Source: Mesorhizobium loti (GTDB lineage Bacteria; Pseudomonadota; Alphaproteobacteria; Rhizobiales; Rhizobiaceae). Taken from it: a stretch of 64,000 bases of DNA. The translations under genes and the position numbers were made by a program. Numbering within the stretch: position 1 is the first letter of the stretch; each line of letters starts with the position of its first letter. This document shows, one piece after another, positions 1 to 8,841 of the stretch. Location: assembly GCF_013170705.1 (NCBI RefSeq), contig NZ_CP033334.1:5991501-6055500 (forward strand), given 5' to 3'. The notes under the pieces are model-generated. The model was given only the letters and a program-made list of their open reading frames with translations, was not told where the DNA came from and did no database searches.

Positions 1-282
1 TTCGTCTTTTCGGCGGGCCTCGGGCTGGTCGCCACCAACTGCGTCAACGCCTTTTCCTACGGCTATGACAAGCTCCGCTTCATAAAGCCTGTCTTCATTG
101 GCGACACGATCTATTCGATCCGCTCCAACCTCGACAAGAAGCCCCGCTACAAGGAGATGGGGCTGATCCGCGCCAGCTACGAAGTGTTCAAGGGCGAAGG
201 CGAACTCGTTCTGTATTGCGAGCACCTGCAGACGGTGAAGTATCGCAACCCCGCCGATTTCGTCGGCAAGACGGAGAAATGA
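1..282 (+). CDS. MaoC-like (R)-hydratase domain protein, C-terminal part only
   Basis: The reading frame is open from the first base and stops at 280-282, giving the last 93 residues of a protein that begins outside the window. The segment with [19 protein letters not shown] is typical of the hot-dog fold MaoC dehydratase family, which hydrates or dehydrates enoyl-CoA thioesters. It is a clear paralogue of the complete MaoC protein at 11362-11814, which carries nearly the same [19 protein letters not shown] block. The next gene, a CoA-transferase, starts inside its stop codon (ATGA overlap), so the two are translationally coupled and probably act on the same CoA ester. The active-site Asp/His motif lies upstream of the window and cannot be checked. 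Confidence 0.85.
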   Translation, partial: FVFSAGLGLVATNCVNAFSYGYDKLRFIKPVFIGDTIYSIRSNLDKKPRYKEMGLIRASYEVFKGEGELVLYCEHLQTVKYRNPADFVGKTEK

Positions 283-1445
283 GGATGCCGGCAGCAGCCG
301 AATTGCCGCTCGCCGGTCTCGTCGTCGTCGACATGAGCCAGTTCCTGTCCGGGCCCTATTGCTCGCTCCGGCTGCTCGATCTCGGCGCCCGCGTCATCAA
401 GATCGAACGCCCGGACGGTGGCGACCTGTCGCGCCGGCTCTATCTCAGCGACACCGAGATCGGTGGCGACTCCACCATCTTCCACGCCATCAACCGGGCC
501 AAGGAAAGTCTCGCCATCGACCTCAAGAACGAGGCCGATCTAAAGGCGTTGCGCGGGCTTCTGGCCAAGGCCGACGTGCTGATCCAGAATTTCCGGCCAG
601 GCGTCATCGAGCGGCTCGGCTTCGACTATGAGGCGGTCCGCAAGATCAATCCAAGGCTCGTCTATGCCTCGATCAGCGGCTATGGCGAAGAGGGTCCATG
701 GGTAAAGCGGCCCGGCCAGGACCTGCTGGCGCAGTCGCGCTCCGGCGTGATGTGGCTGAATGGCGACGAGGACCAGGGACCGGTGCCGTTCGGGCTTGCG
801 ATCGGCGACATGCTGGCGGGTGCTGCCTGCGCGCAAGGCATTCTGGCCGCCCTGGTGCGGCGCGGCATCACCGGCCAGGGCAGCCATATCGAAACCAGCC
901 TGCTCGAGGCGCTGGTCGACTTCCAGTTCGAGGTGCTGACGACGCATCTCAATGACGGCCGCCGCCTGCCGCGACGCTCGAGCTTCCGCAGCGCGCATGC
1001 CTATCTCTCGGCACCTTATGGCGTCTACCCGGCCAAGGATGGCTATCTCTCCATCGCCATGACGCCGATCCCGAAACTCGCCGATCTGCTGTCGCTCAAT
1101 GAGCTGGCGCCCTATCGCGACAAACCGGCCTCGTGGTTCACCGCGCGCGACGACATCAAGGCGATCATCGCGCAACGGATCGCCACCAAGACCATCGACG
1201 AATGGCTTGCCATTCTCGAGCCAGCCGACATCTGGTGCGCCAGGGTACTGACCTGGCCGGAGATGCTGGCAAGCGAGGGATTTCAGTCGCTAGACATGCT
1301 GCAGACGGTGACACGCGAGGACGATGTCTCTATCCTCACCACCAGTTCGCCACTCAGGGTCGACGGCATCAGGGCCAAGGTCGATCGCGCCGCACCGCGC
1401 ATCGGCGAACACAGCGCGGCGATCCGCGCGGAGTTCGGCCTTTGA
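279..1445 (+). CDS. CaiB/BaiF (class III) CoA-transferase
   Basis: The 388-residue product is a family III CoA-transferase, which moves CoA between an acyl-CoA donor and a carboxylic acid in the cytoplasm. The N-terminal block (residues 11-45, [12 protein letters not shown] then [12 protein letters not shown]) and the region around Asp148 (RPGQDLLAQ) match the family; that Asp corresponds to the catalytic residue that forms the covalent intermediate. I chose the ATG at 279 because it overlaps the upstream MaoC stop as ATGA. A longer in-frame start at 216 would overlap the upstream gene much more. The neighbours (MaoC hydratase, binding-protein homologue) suggest activation of an imported organic acid followed by hydration. 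The substrate is unknown. Confidence 0.88.
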   Translation: MRMPAAAELPLAGLVVVDMSQFLSGPYCSLRLLDLGARVIKIERPDGGDLSRRLYLSDTEIGGDSTIFHAINRAKESLAIDLKNEADLKALRGLLAKADVLIQNFRPGVIERLGFDYEAVRKINPRLVYASISGYGEEGPWVKRPGQDLLAQSRSGVMWLNGDEDQGPVPFGLAIGDMLAGAACAQGILAALVRRGITGQGSHIETSLLEALVDFQFEVLTTHLNDGRRLPRRSSFRSAHAYLSAPYGVYPAKDGYLSIAMTPIPKLADLLSLNELAPYRDKPASWFTARDDIKAIIAQRIATKTIDEWLAILEPADIWCARVLTWPEMLASEGFQSLDMLQTVTREDDVSILTTSSPLRVDGIRAKVDRAAPRIGEHSAAIRAEFGL

Positions 1446-1459
1446 CCACGCTCAAGGGC

Positions 1460-2605
1460 ATGACCTGGAGCCATCCGCGCGGCTATGATCCGATGGTTGC
1501 CTGCTCGTCTCTCTGGCAGCGGAAAACCGGCGTCGCTATCGAGTGGGACAAGCGCTCGCTGCAGGACTTCGAATCCTTCCCGGTCGAGGAGCTGGCCCGC
1601 GCCTACGACCTGATCGTCATCGACCATCCGCATGTCGGCCAGATCACGGCGGAAAGCTGCCTGGCGCCACTGGATGTCGCCGGCCGCGAAGCGGAGCGCA
1701 CCGCGCTCGCTTCGGGCAGCGTCGGCCAATCCTATCCGAGCTATAGCTGGCAAGGGCGGCAATGGGCCTTCCCGATCGATGCCGCCAGCCAGGTCCAGGG
1801 CTGGCGGCCGGATGCGCTCGATACGCCGCCGGCTCGCTGGAGCGAGGTGCTCGATCTCGCCCGGCAAGGCCGCGTGTTATTGCCGTTGAGGCCGCCGCAT
1901 GTGCTGATGGTTTTCTACACGCTGGCCGGCAATCTCGGACACGCTTGCGCCACCGATCCTTCCGGTGATCTCATCGATATCGAAACCGGCAGCCAAATTT
2001 TCGAGGCCATGCGCGCGATCGCCGCGCTGGTCGAGCCGGCCTGTTTCGAGATGGACCCGATCGCGGTTTCCGAACGTATGGCGGAGGCGGATTCCAAAAT
2101 CGTCTGCGCGCCGCTGATCTACGGCTATGTGTCCTATGCGATATCAGGGTTTCGCGCGCACCGGCTTGCCTTTGCAGACATCCCGGCCGTCGGCTCCAAC
2201 GGCCCAATCGGCTCGGCGCTTGGTGGCACCGGCATAGCGGTGTCGGCCTTTTCCCAGGCAAAAGAAGCCGCGATCGATTTCGCTTACTGGGTCGCCAGCG
2301 GCGATGTCCAGCGCGGCCCGTATGCCGCCGCCGGCGGACAGCCGGGTCATGCCGCGGGCTGGGAGGATCAGACCGTCAACGCCGCGACCGGCAATTTCTA
2401 TCGCGGTACACGCGCAACGCTCGAGGGCGCATGGGTGCGGCCGCGCCATGACGGCTACATGGCGTTCCAGCAAGCAGCGTCCGACCGCATCCTTTCCGGC
2501 ATGACTTCCGGGCACAAAGCCGCCCAGGTCGTTGCCGATCTCAATCGCCTGTTCCGGGAGAGTTCCCTCGCACAGGTATCCGGCGCTGCCGGTGAAGGAG
2601 CCTGA
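1460..2605 (+). CDS. Family 1 extracellular solute-binding-protein homologue without signal peptide
   Basis: The 381-residue protein resembles periplasmic sugar-binding proteins of ABC importers: YDLIVIDHPHVGQ near residue 53, then WAFPIDAASQV, and a C-terminal IAVSAFSQAKEAAIDFAYW block. The mature-like sequence begins at once (MTWSHPRGYDPM), with no hydrophobic leader and no lipobox. A TTG at 1442 overlapping the CoA-transferase stop would add only six residues and no leader. No permease or ATPase lies beside it. It follows the CoA-transferase with a 14-base gap, so it is co-transcribed with CoA-ester enzymes. It may be a cytoplasmic binding or sensor protein, or may be exported by another route. 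The fold assignment is fairly sure; the role is not. Confidence 0.75.
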   Translation: MTWSHPRGYDPMVACSSLWQRKTGVAIEWDKRSLQDFESFPVEELARAYDLIVIDHPHVGQITAESCLAPLDVAGREAERTALASGSVGQSYPSYSWQGRQWAFPIDAASQVQGWRPDALDTPPARWSEVLDLARQGRVLLPLRPPHVLMVFYTLAGNLGHACATDPSGDLIDIETGSQIFEAMRAIAALVEPACFEMDPIAVSERMAEADSKIVCAPLIYGYVSYAISGFRAHRLAFADIPAVGSNGPIGSALGGTGIAVSAFSQAKEAAIDFAYWVASGDVQRGPYAAAGGQPGHAAGWEDQTVNAATGNFYRGTRATLEGAWVRPRHDGYMAFQQAASDRILSGMTSGHKAAQVVADLNRLFRESSLAQVSGAAGEGA

Positions 2606-2670
2606 ACGAAAACAAACGAAGGGCCGATGTTTGCAGGCCACGACCCAGCGAGAAGCCGAGGCGACCCAGC

Positions 2671-3510
2671 TTATTCAAGCCGCCACAGCCTGCGGGCATT
2701 ACCAGACAACAATCCCTCGCGCTCCGCGACGCTGCAGCCGGAAAGCAGCGCATGGGTAGCAGCAACCCAGGTCGAGAGCCCGCCACCAAGCGTGCAGACC
2801 GGCCAGTCGCTGCCCCAGACGACACGGTCCCAGCCGAACGCTGCGATGGTGTGCTCGACATAGGGCCGCAGCGTCTCGACCGTCCAGTTGCCAGGATCGG
2901 CATAGGCGACGACGCCGGAGATCTTGGCCATGACATTCGGGCGTCGCGCGATCTCGCTCATGTGCTCGCGCCATGGGTGCTTGCCATTGCCCTTGATGTC
3001 GGGAACGCCGCAATGGTCGAGGACGAACTGGACATCGGGCGCCAGGTCGGCCAGCGCGACCGCCTTGGGAATCTGGTGCGGCAGCACGACGAGATCGAAG
3101 GTCAGGCCGGTGCCGCCAAGCCGCTTGATGTTGCCACGGAACAGGTCGCCTTCCGAGAGGTCGTCGGGCACAACGTGGAGCACGCGGCGGAAGCCCTTGA
3201 CGAACGGATTTGCCTGCTGGCGCTCGAGATAGGCGGCAAAGCCAGCCTCTTCCGGCCGGCACGATGCGATCACGCCTGCCAGCATGCTGCCCGCCTGCCG
3301 CGACAGGCCCTGGACGCGGGCGGTCTCTGCCTCGATATCGGCCGGATCGACATCGACCTCCATATGCAGCACGCGCTCGACGCCGACGCGCCGCGCTTCC
3401 GTGGCATAGTCCTCATAGGAGAAATCGCGGTTGAGCGCTGGCACGCCGGCAAGCCAGGGATAGCGCAAGGCCGAGCGATCGATGAGATGCAGATGAGTGT
3501 CGATGATCAT
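2671..3510 (-). CDS. Amidohydrolase (COG3618, fuconolactonase / PDC-hydrolase-like)
   Basis: The 279-residue metal-dependent hydrolase of the amidohydrolase TIM-barrel superfamily starts with DTHLHL (His6 and His8 as metal ligands) and ends with the VVWGSDWPV motif that carries the catalytic Asp. Size and motifs place it in the group that opens sugar lactones such as L-fucono-lactone, or pyrone dicarboxylate lactone. A strong GGAGGAG lies seven bases before the ATG. It lies downstream of the IclR regulator on the same strand and beside a sugar or sugar-acid operon that contains a dehydrogenase and an acid dehydratase, so a lactonase step between those two enzymes is the natural inference. The exact substrate cannot be read from sequence. 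Confidence 0.85.
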   Translation of the reverse strand: MIIDTHLHLIDRSALRYPWLAGVPALNRDFSYEDYATEARRVGVERVLHMEVDVDPADIEAETARVQGLSRQAGSMLAGVIASCRPEEAGFAAYLERQQANPFVKGFRRVLHVVPDDLSEGDLFRGNIKRLGGTGLTFDLVVLPHQIPKAVALADLAPDVQFVLDHCGVPDIKGNGKHPWREHMSEIARRPNVMAKISGVVAYADPGNWTVETLRPYVEHTIAAFGWDRVVWGSDWPVCTLGGGLSTWVAATHALLSGCSVAEREGLLSGNARRLWRLE

Positions 3511-3552
3511 GGCGAGGCTCCTCCCCCAGCGTTGTCAAATCATCTCACGGAG

Positions 3553-3577
3553 GAATTCTTCATTCAAATAAGAATTC
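3553..3577. promoter_or_regulatory. Perfect inverted repeat GAATTCTT-N9-AAGAATTC
   Basis: Two perfect 8-base arms (3553-3560 and 3570-3577) lie about 43 bases upstream of the amidohydrolase start, at the very end of the IclR gene. It may be an operator for the amidohydrolase. It has no T-run and is AT-rich, so it is a poor terminator candidate. Confidence 0.5.
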
Positions 3578-4361
3578 ATACCGATGAGCCAACGGTCGAA
3601 CCTGCCAGATGCGACAGCTTCTCGCATGTTGCCAGCAGGAGTTCGATGGTCCGTGTAATGTCAGGCGCGGCAGGCGTGTTGATGACGGTGATGTAGGGGA
3701 TCGACAGGGCGGCGATCGCCTTGCCGTCGGAACTGCGCACCGGTGCCGACAGGTTGAAGACGCCGGCGGTCTGCATCGACGCCATCATTTCGTAGCCACG
3801 GTCGCGGATCTGGTCGAGCCGGGTGAAGAACTCGGCCGATTGCGCCGTCTTGTCGGTGCTGCGGACGTGCTCGGAGATCATCATCTGCCGCTCTTCCTGC
3901 GAGCGGAAGGCGAGCAGCACATGGCCTGAACCGGTATCGAACAGGCTGATGTGGGAGCCGACCCGGATCGAGATGCCCCAGTAGTTCGGCGCCTCTTGCT
4001 GGGCGATCACGACGGCGGAACCACGATCAAAAACAACGAGTTGGTTTGCCTGCTGCGACGTCTCGGCCAGTTCGCGCATCAGCGGCGTGGCGTAGGAAAC
4101 CAGCCGCCGCACAGGGGCATGCAATTGCGCCAGGCCGAACAGTTTGAGCGTCAGCGAGTAGCGGTCGCCGTCCAGCCTTGTGACGTAGCCGCGCCGCACC
4201 AGCCGGTCCAGCATGCGGTAGAATTCGTTGGGACTGCGGTCGAGTCTCTTGGCGATTTCCGCCTGCGTCAGGCCGCCATCGACGCCGGCCAACAGTTCCA
4301 AGATGTCGAGCCCCTTGTCGAGCGCCGGCGCGCGATAGCGCTCGTCTTCGCTGTCATCCAT
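3576..4361 (-). CDS. IclR-family transcriptional regulator
   Basis: The 261-residue protein has the IclR winged helix at residues 10-75 (LTQAEIAKRLDRSPNEFYRM) followed by the IclR effector domain (VLLAFRSQEERQMM, later GVFNLSAPVRSSDGKAIAALS). I chose the ATG at 4361 over the GTG six bases upstream because GGAG then sits eight bases before the start. It is divergent from the sugar ABC operon that starts at 4529 and upstream of the amidohydrolase on its own strand, so it most likely controls both. IclR proteins usually respond to small acids or sugar acids, in keeping with the pathway inferred for the neighbours. Confidence 0.92.
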   Translation of the reverse strand: MDDSEDERYRAPALDKGLDILELLAGVDGGLTQAEIAKRLDRSPNEFYRMLDRLVRRGYVTRLDGDRYSLTLKLFGLAQLHAPVRRLVSYATPLMRELAETSQQANQLVVFDRGSAVVIAQQEAPNYWGISIRVGSHISLFDTGSGHVLLAFRSQEERQMMISEHVRSTDKTAQSAEFFTRLDQIRDRGYEMMASMQTAGVFNLSAPVRSSDGKAIAALSIPYITVINTPAAPDITRTIELLLATCEKLSHLAGSTVGSSV

Positions 4362-4387
4362 GGGCACTTCTCCAGTGAATTCTTCCC

Positions 4388-4466
4388 TTCATATACGCAG
4401 GAACGTGACCGGCGGAAACAAATTTCGCCTTGACGTGCGTATGAATGTTTTGTTTGTATATGAATG
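4388..4466. promoter_or_regulatory. Divergent promoter region with three GTAT(AT)GAA-type repeats
   Basis: Between the IclR gene and the binding-protein gene there are three related words: CTTCATATAC at 4388-4397 (inverted), GTATGAATG at 4439-4447 and GTATATGAATG at 4456-4466. The second and third are direct repeats and the first is their inverse. The arrangement fits IclR operator sites over the promoter of the transport operon. This is inferred from repetition only. Confidence 0.5.
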
Positions 4467-4528
4467 TAGCACTTCTTGTCACGCGGACAAGTTGCGGTCG
4501 CGCCAAGGCGCACCCAGGGAGGAAACCA

Positions 4529-5848
4529 ATGAACAGACTGCTTTCCGGCGTCTCCGCCGGCGCATTGGTGCTTGCATTTGGTGCAGGCATGGCCCTTGCC
4601 GGCGACCTGCCCGGCAAGTTCGAAGGCGTGACCGTCGACGTGAAGCTGATCGGCGGCCAGCAATATGAAAAGCTCTATGAGCGCATTCCCGAATGGGAGA
4701 AGGCGACCGGCGCCAAGGTCAACATCCTGACCAAGAAGAATGGCTTCGACATCGACAAGGAGCTCAAGTCCGATATCGCCTCGGGCAGCACCAACTGGTG
4801 TGTCGGCTGGAACCACTCGTCGTTCGCGCCGCAGTACACCGGCCTCTACACCGACCTCAGCAAATTGCTGCCCAAGGCGGAGATCGACGCCTTCGTGCCG
4901 TCGACGATCAAGGCCGCGACCATCGACGGCAAGCTGGAAATGCTGCCGCGCGCGCAGTTCGACGTCTCGGCGCTCTACTACCAGAAGAGCCTCTACGAAA
5001 ACGCCGATAACAAGACCAAGTTCAAGGCGAAATACGGCTACGACCTGGTGCCGCCGGATACCTGGAAGGAGGTCACCGACCAGGCTGAGTTCTTCGCCAA
5101 CCCGCCCAATTTCTACGGCACGCAGTTCGCCGGCAAGGAAGAGGCGATCAACGGCCGTTTCTACGAGATGGTCGTCGCCGAAGGGGGCGAATATCTCGAC
5201 AAGGACGGCAAGCCTGTCTTCAACTCCGAGGCCGGTGTCCGGGCGCTCGACTGGTTCGTCAACCTCTACAAGGCCAAGGCCGTGCCGGCCGGCACCACCA
5301 ACTACCTCTGGGACGATCTCGGCCAGGGCTTTGCCTCGGGCACCGTCGCCATCAACCTCGACTGGCCGGGCTGGGCCGGGTTCTTCAACGATCCGAAGTC
5401 GTCGAAGGTCGCCGGCAATGTCGGCGTGAAGGTCGCGCCGAAAGGGTCTTCCGGCAAGCGCACCGGCTGGTCGGGTTTCCATGGCTTCTCGGTGACCGAA
5501 AACTGCCCGAACAAGGAAGCCGCGGCTTCCCTGGTCTGGTGGCTGACCAATGAGGACAGCCAGAAGCTCGAGGCCGCCGCGGGTCCGCTTCCGACCCGCA
5601 CCGCGGTTTGGGACTGGGACCTGAAGCAGGCTGAAAACGATCCCTACAAGAAGGAGGTTCTCTCCGCCTTCCAGGAAGAAGCCAAGCATGCCTTCGCCGT
5701 GCCGCAGACACCTGAATGGATCGAGATCTCGAATGCCGTCTATCCCGAGTTGCAGGCGGCGATCCTTGGCGACAAGACCTCCAAGCAGGCGCTGGACGAA
5801 GCGGCCGCCAAGGCGACCCAGATCCTGCAGGACGCCGGCAAGCTCTAG
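4529..5848 (+). CDS. Carbohydrate ABC transporter substrate-binding protein
   Basis: The 439-residue family 1 extracellular solute-binding protein has a classical signal peptide (MNRLLSGVSAGALVLAFGAG, cleavage predicted after Ala24, MALA/GDLPG). The mature part has the expected sugar-binding-protein blocks, such as NLDWPGWAGFF and SGFHGFSVT. The ATG at 4529 is preceded by AGGGAGGA. It is the first gene of an importer with two permeases and an ATPase, and in the periplasm it should deliver a sugar or sugar derivative to them. A perfect hairpin follows the stop codon and probably lets this gene be expressed above the permeases. The ligand is inferred to be a deoxysugar or its acid because of the downstream enzymes. 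Confidence 0.92.
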   Translation: MNRLLSGVSAGALVLAFGAGMALAGDLPGKFEGVTVDVKLIGGQQYEKLYERIPEWEKATGAKVNILTKKNGFDIDKELKSDIASGSTNWCVGWNHSSFAPQYTGLYTDLSKLLPKAEIDAFVPSTIKAATIDGKLEMLPRAQFDVSALYYQKSLYENADNKTKFKAKYGYDLVPPDTWKEVTDQAEFFANPPNFYGTQFAGKEEAINGRFYEMVVAEGGEYLDKDGKPVFNSEAGVRALDWFVNLYKAKAVPAGTTNYLWDDLGQGFASGTVAINLDWPGWAGFFNDPKSSKVAGNVGVKVAPKGSSGKRTGWSGFHGFSVTENCPNKEAAASLVWWLTNEDSQKLEAAAGPLPTRTAVWDWDLKQAENDPYKKEVLSAFQEEAKHAFAVPQTPEWIEISNAVYPELQAAILGDKTSKQALDEAAAKATQILQDAGKL

Positions 5849-5865
5849 AACCGTCTCCCAAGGCT

Positions 5866-5891
5866 GCCTCCCCCATGGTGATGGGGGAGGC
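5866..5891 (+). terminator. Perfect 11-bp hairpin between binding-protein and permease genes
   Basis: The arms GCCTCCCCCAT (5866-5876) and ATGGGGGAGGC (5881-5891) pair perfectly around a GGTG loop, 18 bases after the binding-protein stop. No U-run follows, so it is more likely an attenuator or 3' mRNA-stabilising structure than a full terminator. A similar hairpin sits at the same place in the ehu operon (36101-36126). Confidence 0.7.
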
Positions 5892-5973
5892 GATCGCGTC
5901 TTGTCGGAGGCTCCGCGGTGCAAATCGCCTTTCGGCGCCCCACCCACGCAAAGCAAAACCCCAAAGGATTCTG

Positions 5974-6870
5974 ATGAAGGGCTTCAAGCCATCGGCGCCG
6001 TTCCTGCTGCTGCTCCCGGCCTTCATCGTGCTGGCGGCGGTCGTCGTCGTGCCGCTGCTCTTGTCGCTCTATTCCAGCTTCACACCCTTCCGCCTGACCA
6101 AGCCCGAGACATTCTATGTCTTCATCGGCGTCCGGAATTATCTCTCGATCCTGGCCAACACCGAGTTCTGGTGGGCCTTCGGCCGTACGGTGCTGCTGCT
6201 GACCATCGCGCTCAATCTCGAAATGCTGCTTGGCCTCGGCCTTGCCATGCTGGTCGAGAAGGCGACACGCGGCCAGCGCATCCTGCGCACGCTGATGATG
6301 TTTCCGATGATGTTCTCGCCGATCCTCGTCGGCTTCCAGTTCAAGTTCATGTTCAACGACAATATCGGGCTGGTGAACAACGCCCTGCAGTCGCTTGGCA
6401 TCACACAGGACGCCATACCGTGGCTGATCGAGGGCCATCTCGCTTTCATCGCCATCTCGATCGCCGAGATCTGGTCGTCGACCGCCATCTTCGCAATCCT
6501 GATCCTGGCCGGCCTGCTCGCCATGCCCAAGGAGCCGATCGAGGCGGCGCGCGTCGACGGCTGCACGCCATGGCAGACATTCCGTTATGTGACCTGGCCG
6601 TTCGTCATGCCCTTTGCCTATATCGCCATGACCATCCGCTCGCTCGACGTTGCGCGCGCCTATGACATCGTCAAGATCATGACGGATGGCGGACCGGCGG
6701 GCCGCACCGAGCTGCTGTGGACGCTGGTTGCGCGCACCGCCTACAGCGATGGACGCATGGGCATGGCCAACGCCATGGCCTATTTCTCGATCCTGCTGTC
6801 GATCGCCTTCACCGTCTATTTCTTCAACAAGCTCGCCGCGGCGCGCACGCAGATCGGTGCGGAGTGGTGA
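5974..6870 (+). CDS. Sugar ABC transporter permease (MalF/UgpA type)
   Basis: The 298-residue inner-membrane protein has about six hydrophobic segments. The first is FLLLLPAFIVLAAVVVVPLL near the N-terminus. The cytoplasmic EAA loop reads EAARVDGCTPWQTFRYVTWP, which docks the ATPase. The ATG at 5974 begins immediately before the first membrane segment; longer in-frame starts would run back through the hairpin and into the upstream gene. Its stop overlaps the start of the next permease by one base (TGATG). Together the two permeases form the channel for the sugar delivered by the upstream binding protein. Confidence 0.92.
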   Translation: MKGFKPSAPFLLLLPAFIVLAAVVVVPLLLSLYSSFTPFRLTKPETFYVFIGVRNYLSILANTEFWWAFGRTVLLLTIALNLEMLLGLGLAMLVEKATRGQRILRTLMMFPMMFSPILVGFQFKFMFNDNIGLVNNALQSLGITQDAIPWLIEGHLAFIAISIAEIWSSTAIFAILILAGLLAMPKEPIEAARVDGCTPWQTFRYVTWPFVMPFAYIAMTIRSLDVARAYDIVKIMTDGGPAGRTELLWTLVARTAYSDGRMGMANAMAYFSILLSIAFTVYFFNKLAAARTQIGAEW

Positions 6871-7736
6871 TGGACGAGAATTCTTCCGCCCGCCTGAAGC
6901 GCCGGCTGCTCGGCATCGTCTATCGCATCGGCCTGTTCCTGGCGATGCTGATCATCTGCCTGCCGGGCCTGTGGATCGTCATCTCGTCGCTGCGGCCGAC
7001 CGTAGAGATCATGGCCAAGCCGCCGGTGTGGATCCCGCAAGAGGTCTCGTTCGACGCCTATGTCTCGATGTTCTCAGGCATCGGCAAGGGCGGCATCCCA
7101 GTCATCGAATATTTCCGCAACTCGCTGATCATCTCGGTGACCTCGACGGTGATCGCGGTCGCCATCGGCATGGCCGGCGGCTATGCCTTCGCGCGCTATC
7201 GTTTTCGCGGAAAGTCCAGCGTCTTCCTCGGCCTGATGCTGACGCGCACGGTGCCCGGCATCGCGCTGTCGCTGCCGCTGTTCTTCCTCTATGTGCGGCT
7301 CGGCATCATCGACACGCATTTCGGGCTGATCCTTGCCTATGTCGCGCTCAACGTGCCGTTCACGATCTGGCTGATCGACGGCTTCTTCCGCCAGGTGCCG
7401 AAAGACCTGGCAGAGGCCGCCCAGATCGACGGCTGCACGCGCTGGCAGGCGTTCTGGCAGGTCGAGTTTCCACTCGCCGGTCCTGGCATCGCCTCGGCCG
7501 CCATCTTTGCGTTCCTGACCTGCTGGAACGAATTCGCGCTGGCTTCGCAGCTGACCCGCTCGGTCAGCGCCAAGACGCTGCCGGTCGGCCTGCTCGACTA
7601 CACGGCCGAGTTCACCATCGACTGGCGCGGCATGTGCGCGCTCGCGGTGGTGATGATCATCCCGGCGCTCACCCTCACCTACATCGTCCAGAGACACCTT
7701 GTCGGCGGCCTGACCTCCGGCGCGGTGAAAGGCTGA
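6870..7736 (+). CDS. Sugar ABC transporter permease (MalG/UgpE type)
   Basis: This is the 288-residue second permease of the carbohydrate importer. It has six predicted membrane segments, starting with IGLFLAMLIICLPGLWIVIS, and an EAA loop EAAQIDGCTRWQAFWQVEFP. MalG-type proteins of this family are usually 270-300 residues, so it is complete. It starts within the stop of the preceding permease, and the ATPase gene follows after four bases, which indicates tight coupling. Confidence 0.92.
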   Translation: MDENSSARLKRRLLGIVYRIGLFLAMLIICLPGLWIVISSLRPTVEIMAKPPVWIPQEVSFDAYVSMFSGIGKGGIPVIEYFRNSLIISVTSTVIAVAIGMAGGYAFARYRFRGKSSVFLGLMLTRTVPGIALSLPLFFLYVRLGIIDTHFGLILAYVALNVPFTIWLIDGFFRQVPKDLAEAAQIDGCTRWQAFWQVEFPLAGPGIASAAIFAFLTCWNEFALASQLTRSVSAKTLPVGLLDYTAEFTIDWRGMCALAVVMIIPALTLTYIVQRHLVGGLTSGAVKG

Positions 7737-7740
7737 TCCC

Positions 7741-8838
7741 ATGGCAACGGTTTCTCTCAAAAAGCTGACCAAGCGTTACGGCAATACCGGGATCGTGCAC
7801 GGCATCGATCTCGATATCACCGACCGCGAATTCATCGCGCTGGTCGGTCCGTCCGGCTGCGGCAAGTCGACGACGCTGCGCATGATCGCCGGGCTGGAGG
7901 AGATCAGCGGCGGCTCGATCGAGATCGGCGGGCGCGTCGTCAACGACCTGCCGCCGCGCTCGCGTAACATCTCGATGGTATTCCAGTCCTACGCGCTCTA
8001 TCCGCACATGACGGTGCGCGAGAATCTCGGCTTCTCCCTGAAGATCGCCGGTGCTGCCAAGGAAGAGATGGACCGCCGCGTCGCCGAGGCCTCGGCCATT
8101 CTCGGCCTCGACACGCTGCTCGACCGCCGCCCGTCGCAACTGTCCGGCGGCCAGCGCCAGCGTGTCGCCATGGGCCGCGCCATCGTGCGCGACCCCGACG
8201 TCTTCCTGTTCGATGAGCCGCTGTCCAATCTCGACGCCAAGCTCAGGACGCAGATGCGCACCGAGATCAAGAAGCTGCACGCCAAGGTACAGTCGACGGT
8301 GATCTACGTCACCCACGATCAGGTCGAGGCGATGACGCTGGCCGACCGCATCGTCATCATGCGCGACGGCCATATCGAGCAGGTCGGCACGCCCGACGAG
8401 GTGTTCCGGCGACCGGCGACACGCTTCGTCGCCGGCTTCATCGGCTCGCCGCCGATGAACCTGCATGAGGCGACGATCGATGACGGCCAGATGATCTTCG
8501 CCAGCGGCGAGAGACTGCCTTTGCCCGGCCAGTTCAAGGCCAATGTCACGACCGGCGACAAGATAGTGTTCGGGCTGCGGCCCGACGACATCTATCCGAC
8601 CGGCCACGGCATCAGTTCCGGCGGAGCGGCTGACGTCCATGAGATCGAGCTGCCGGTTACCGTCACCGAACCGCTCGGCAACGAGACGCTGGTGTTCGTC
8701 GAATTCAACGGCACGGACTGGGTGTCGCGCATGCTGAACCCGAGGCCGCTCCGGTCGGGTGAGCGGGTGGCGATGAGCCTCGACCTGTCGCAGGCGCATC
8801 TGTTTGCCATTGAGACCGGAAAGACATTGCGGAGCTGA
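7741..8838 (+). CDS. Sugar ABC transporter ATP-binding protein (UgpC/MsmX type)
   Basis: The 365-residue ATPase has Walker A GPSGCGKST at residues 36-44, the Q-loop in MVFQSYALYPHMTV, signature LSGGQRQRVAMGRA, Walker B DVFLFDEPLSNLD and the H-loop VTHDQVEAM. The last 120 residues form the regulatory TOBE/OB domain normal for sugar importers of this class (usual length 350-380). It drives import through the two permeases encoded just upstream. The enolase-superfamily gene follows after three bases. Confidence 0.94.
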   Translation: MATVSLKKLTKRYGNTGIVHGIDLDITDREFIALVGPSGCGKSTTLRMIAGLEEISGGSIEIGGRVVNDLPPRSRNISMVFQSYALYPHMTVRENLGFSLKIAGAAKEEMDRRVAEASAILGLDTLLDRRPSQLSGGQRQRVAMGRAIVRDPDVFLFDEPLSNLDAKLRTQMRTEIKKLHAKVQSTVIYVTHDQVEAMTLADRIVIMRDGHIEQVGTPDEVFRRPATRFVAGFIGSPPMNLHEATIDDGQMIFASGERLPLPGQFKANVTTGDKIVFGLRPDDIYPTGHGISSGGAADVHEIELPVTVTEPLGNETLVFVEFNGTDWVSRMLNPRPLRSGERVAMSLDLSQAHLFAIETGKTLRS

Positions 8839-8841
8839 TCG

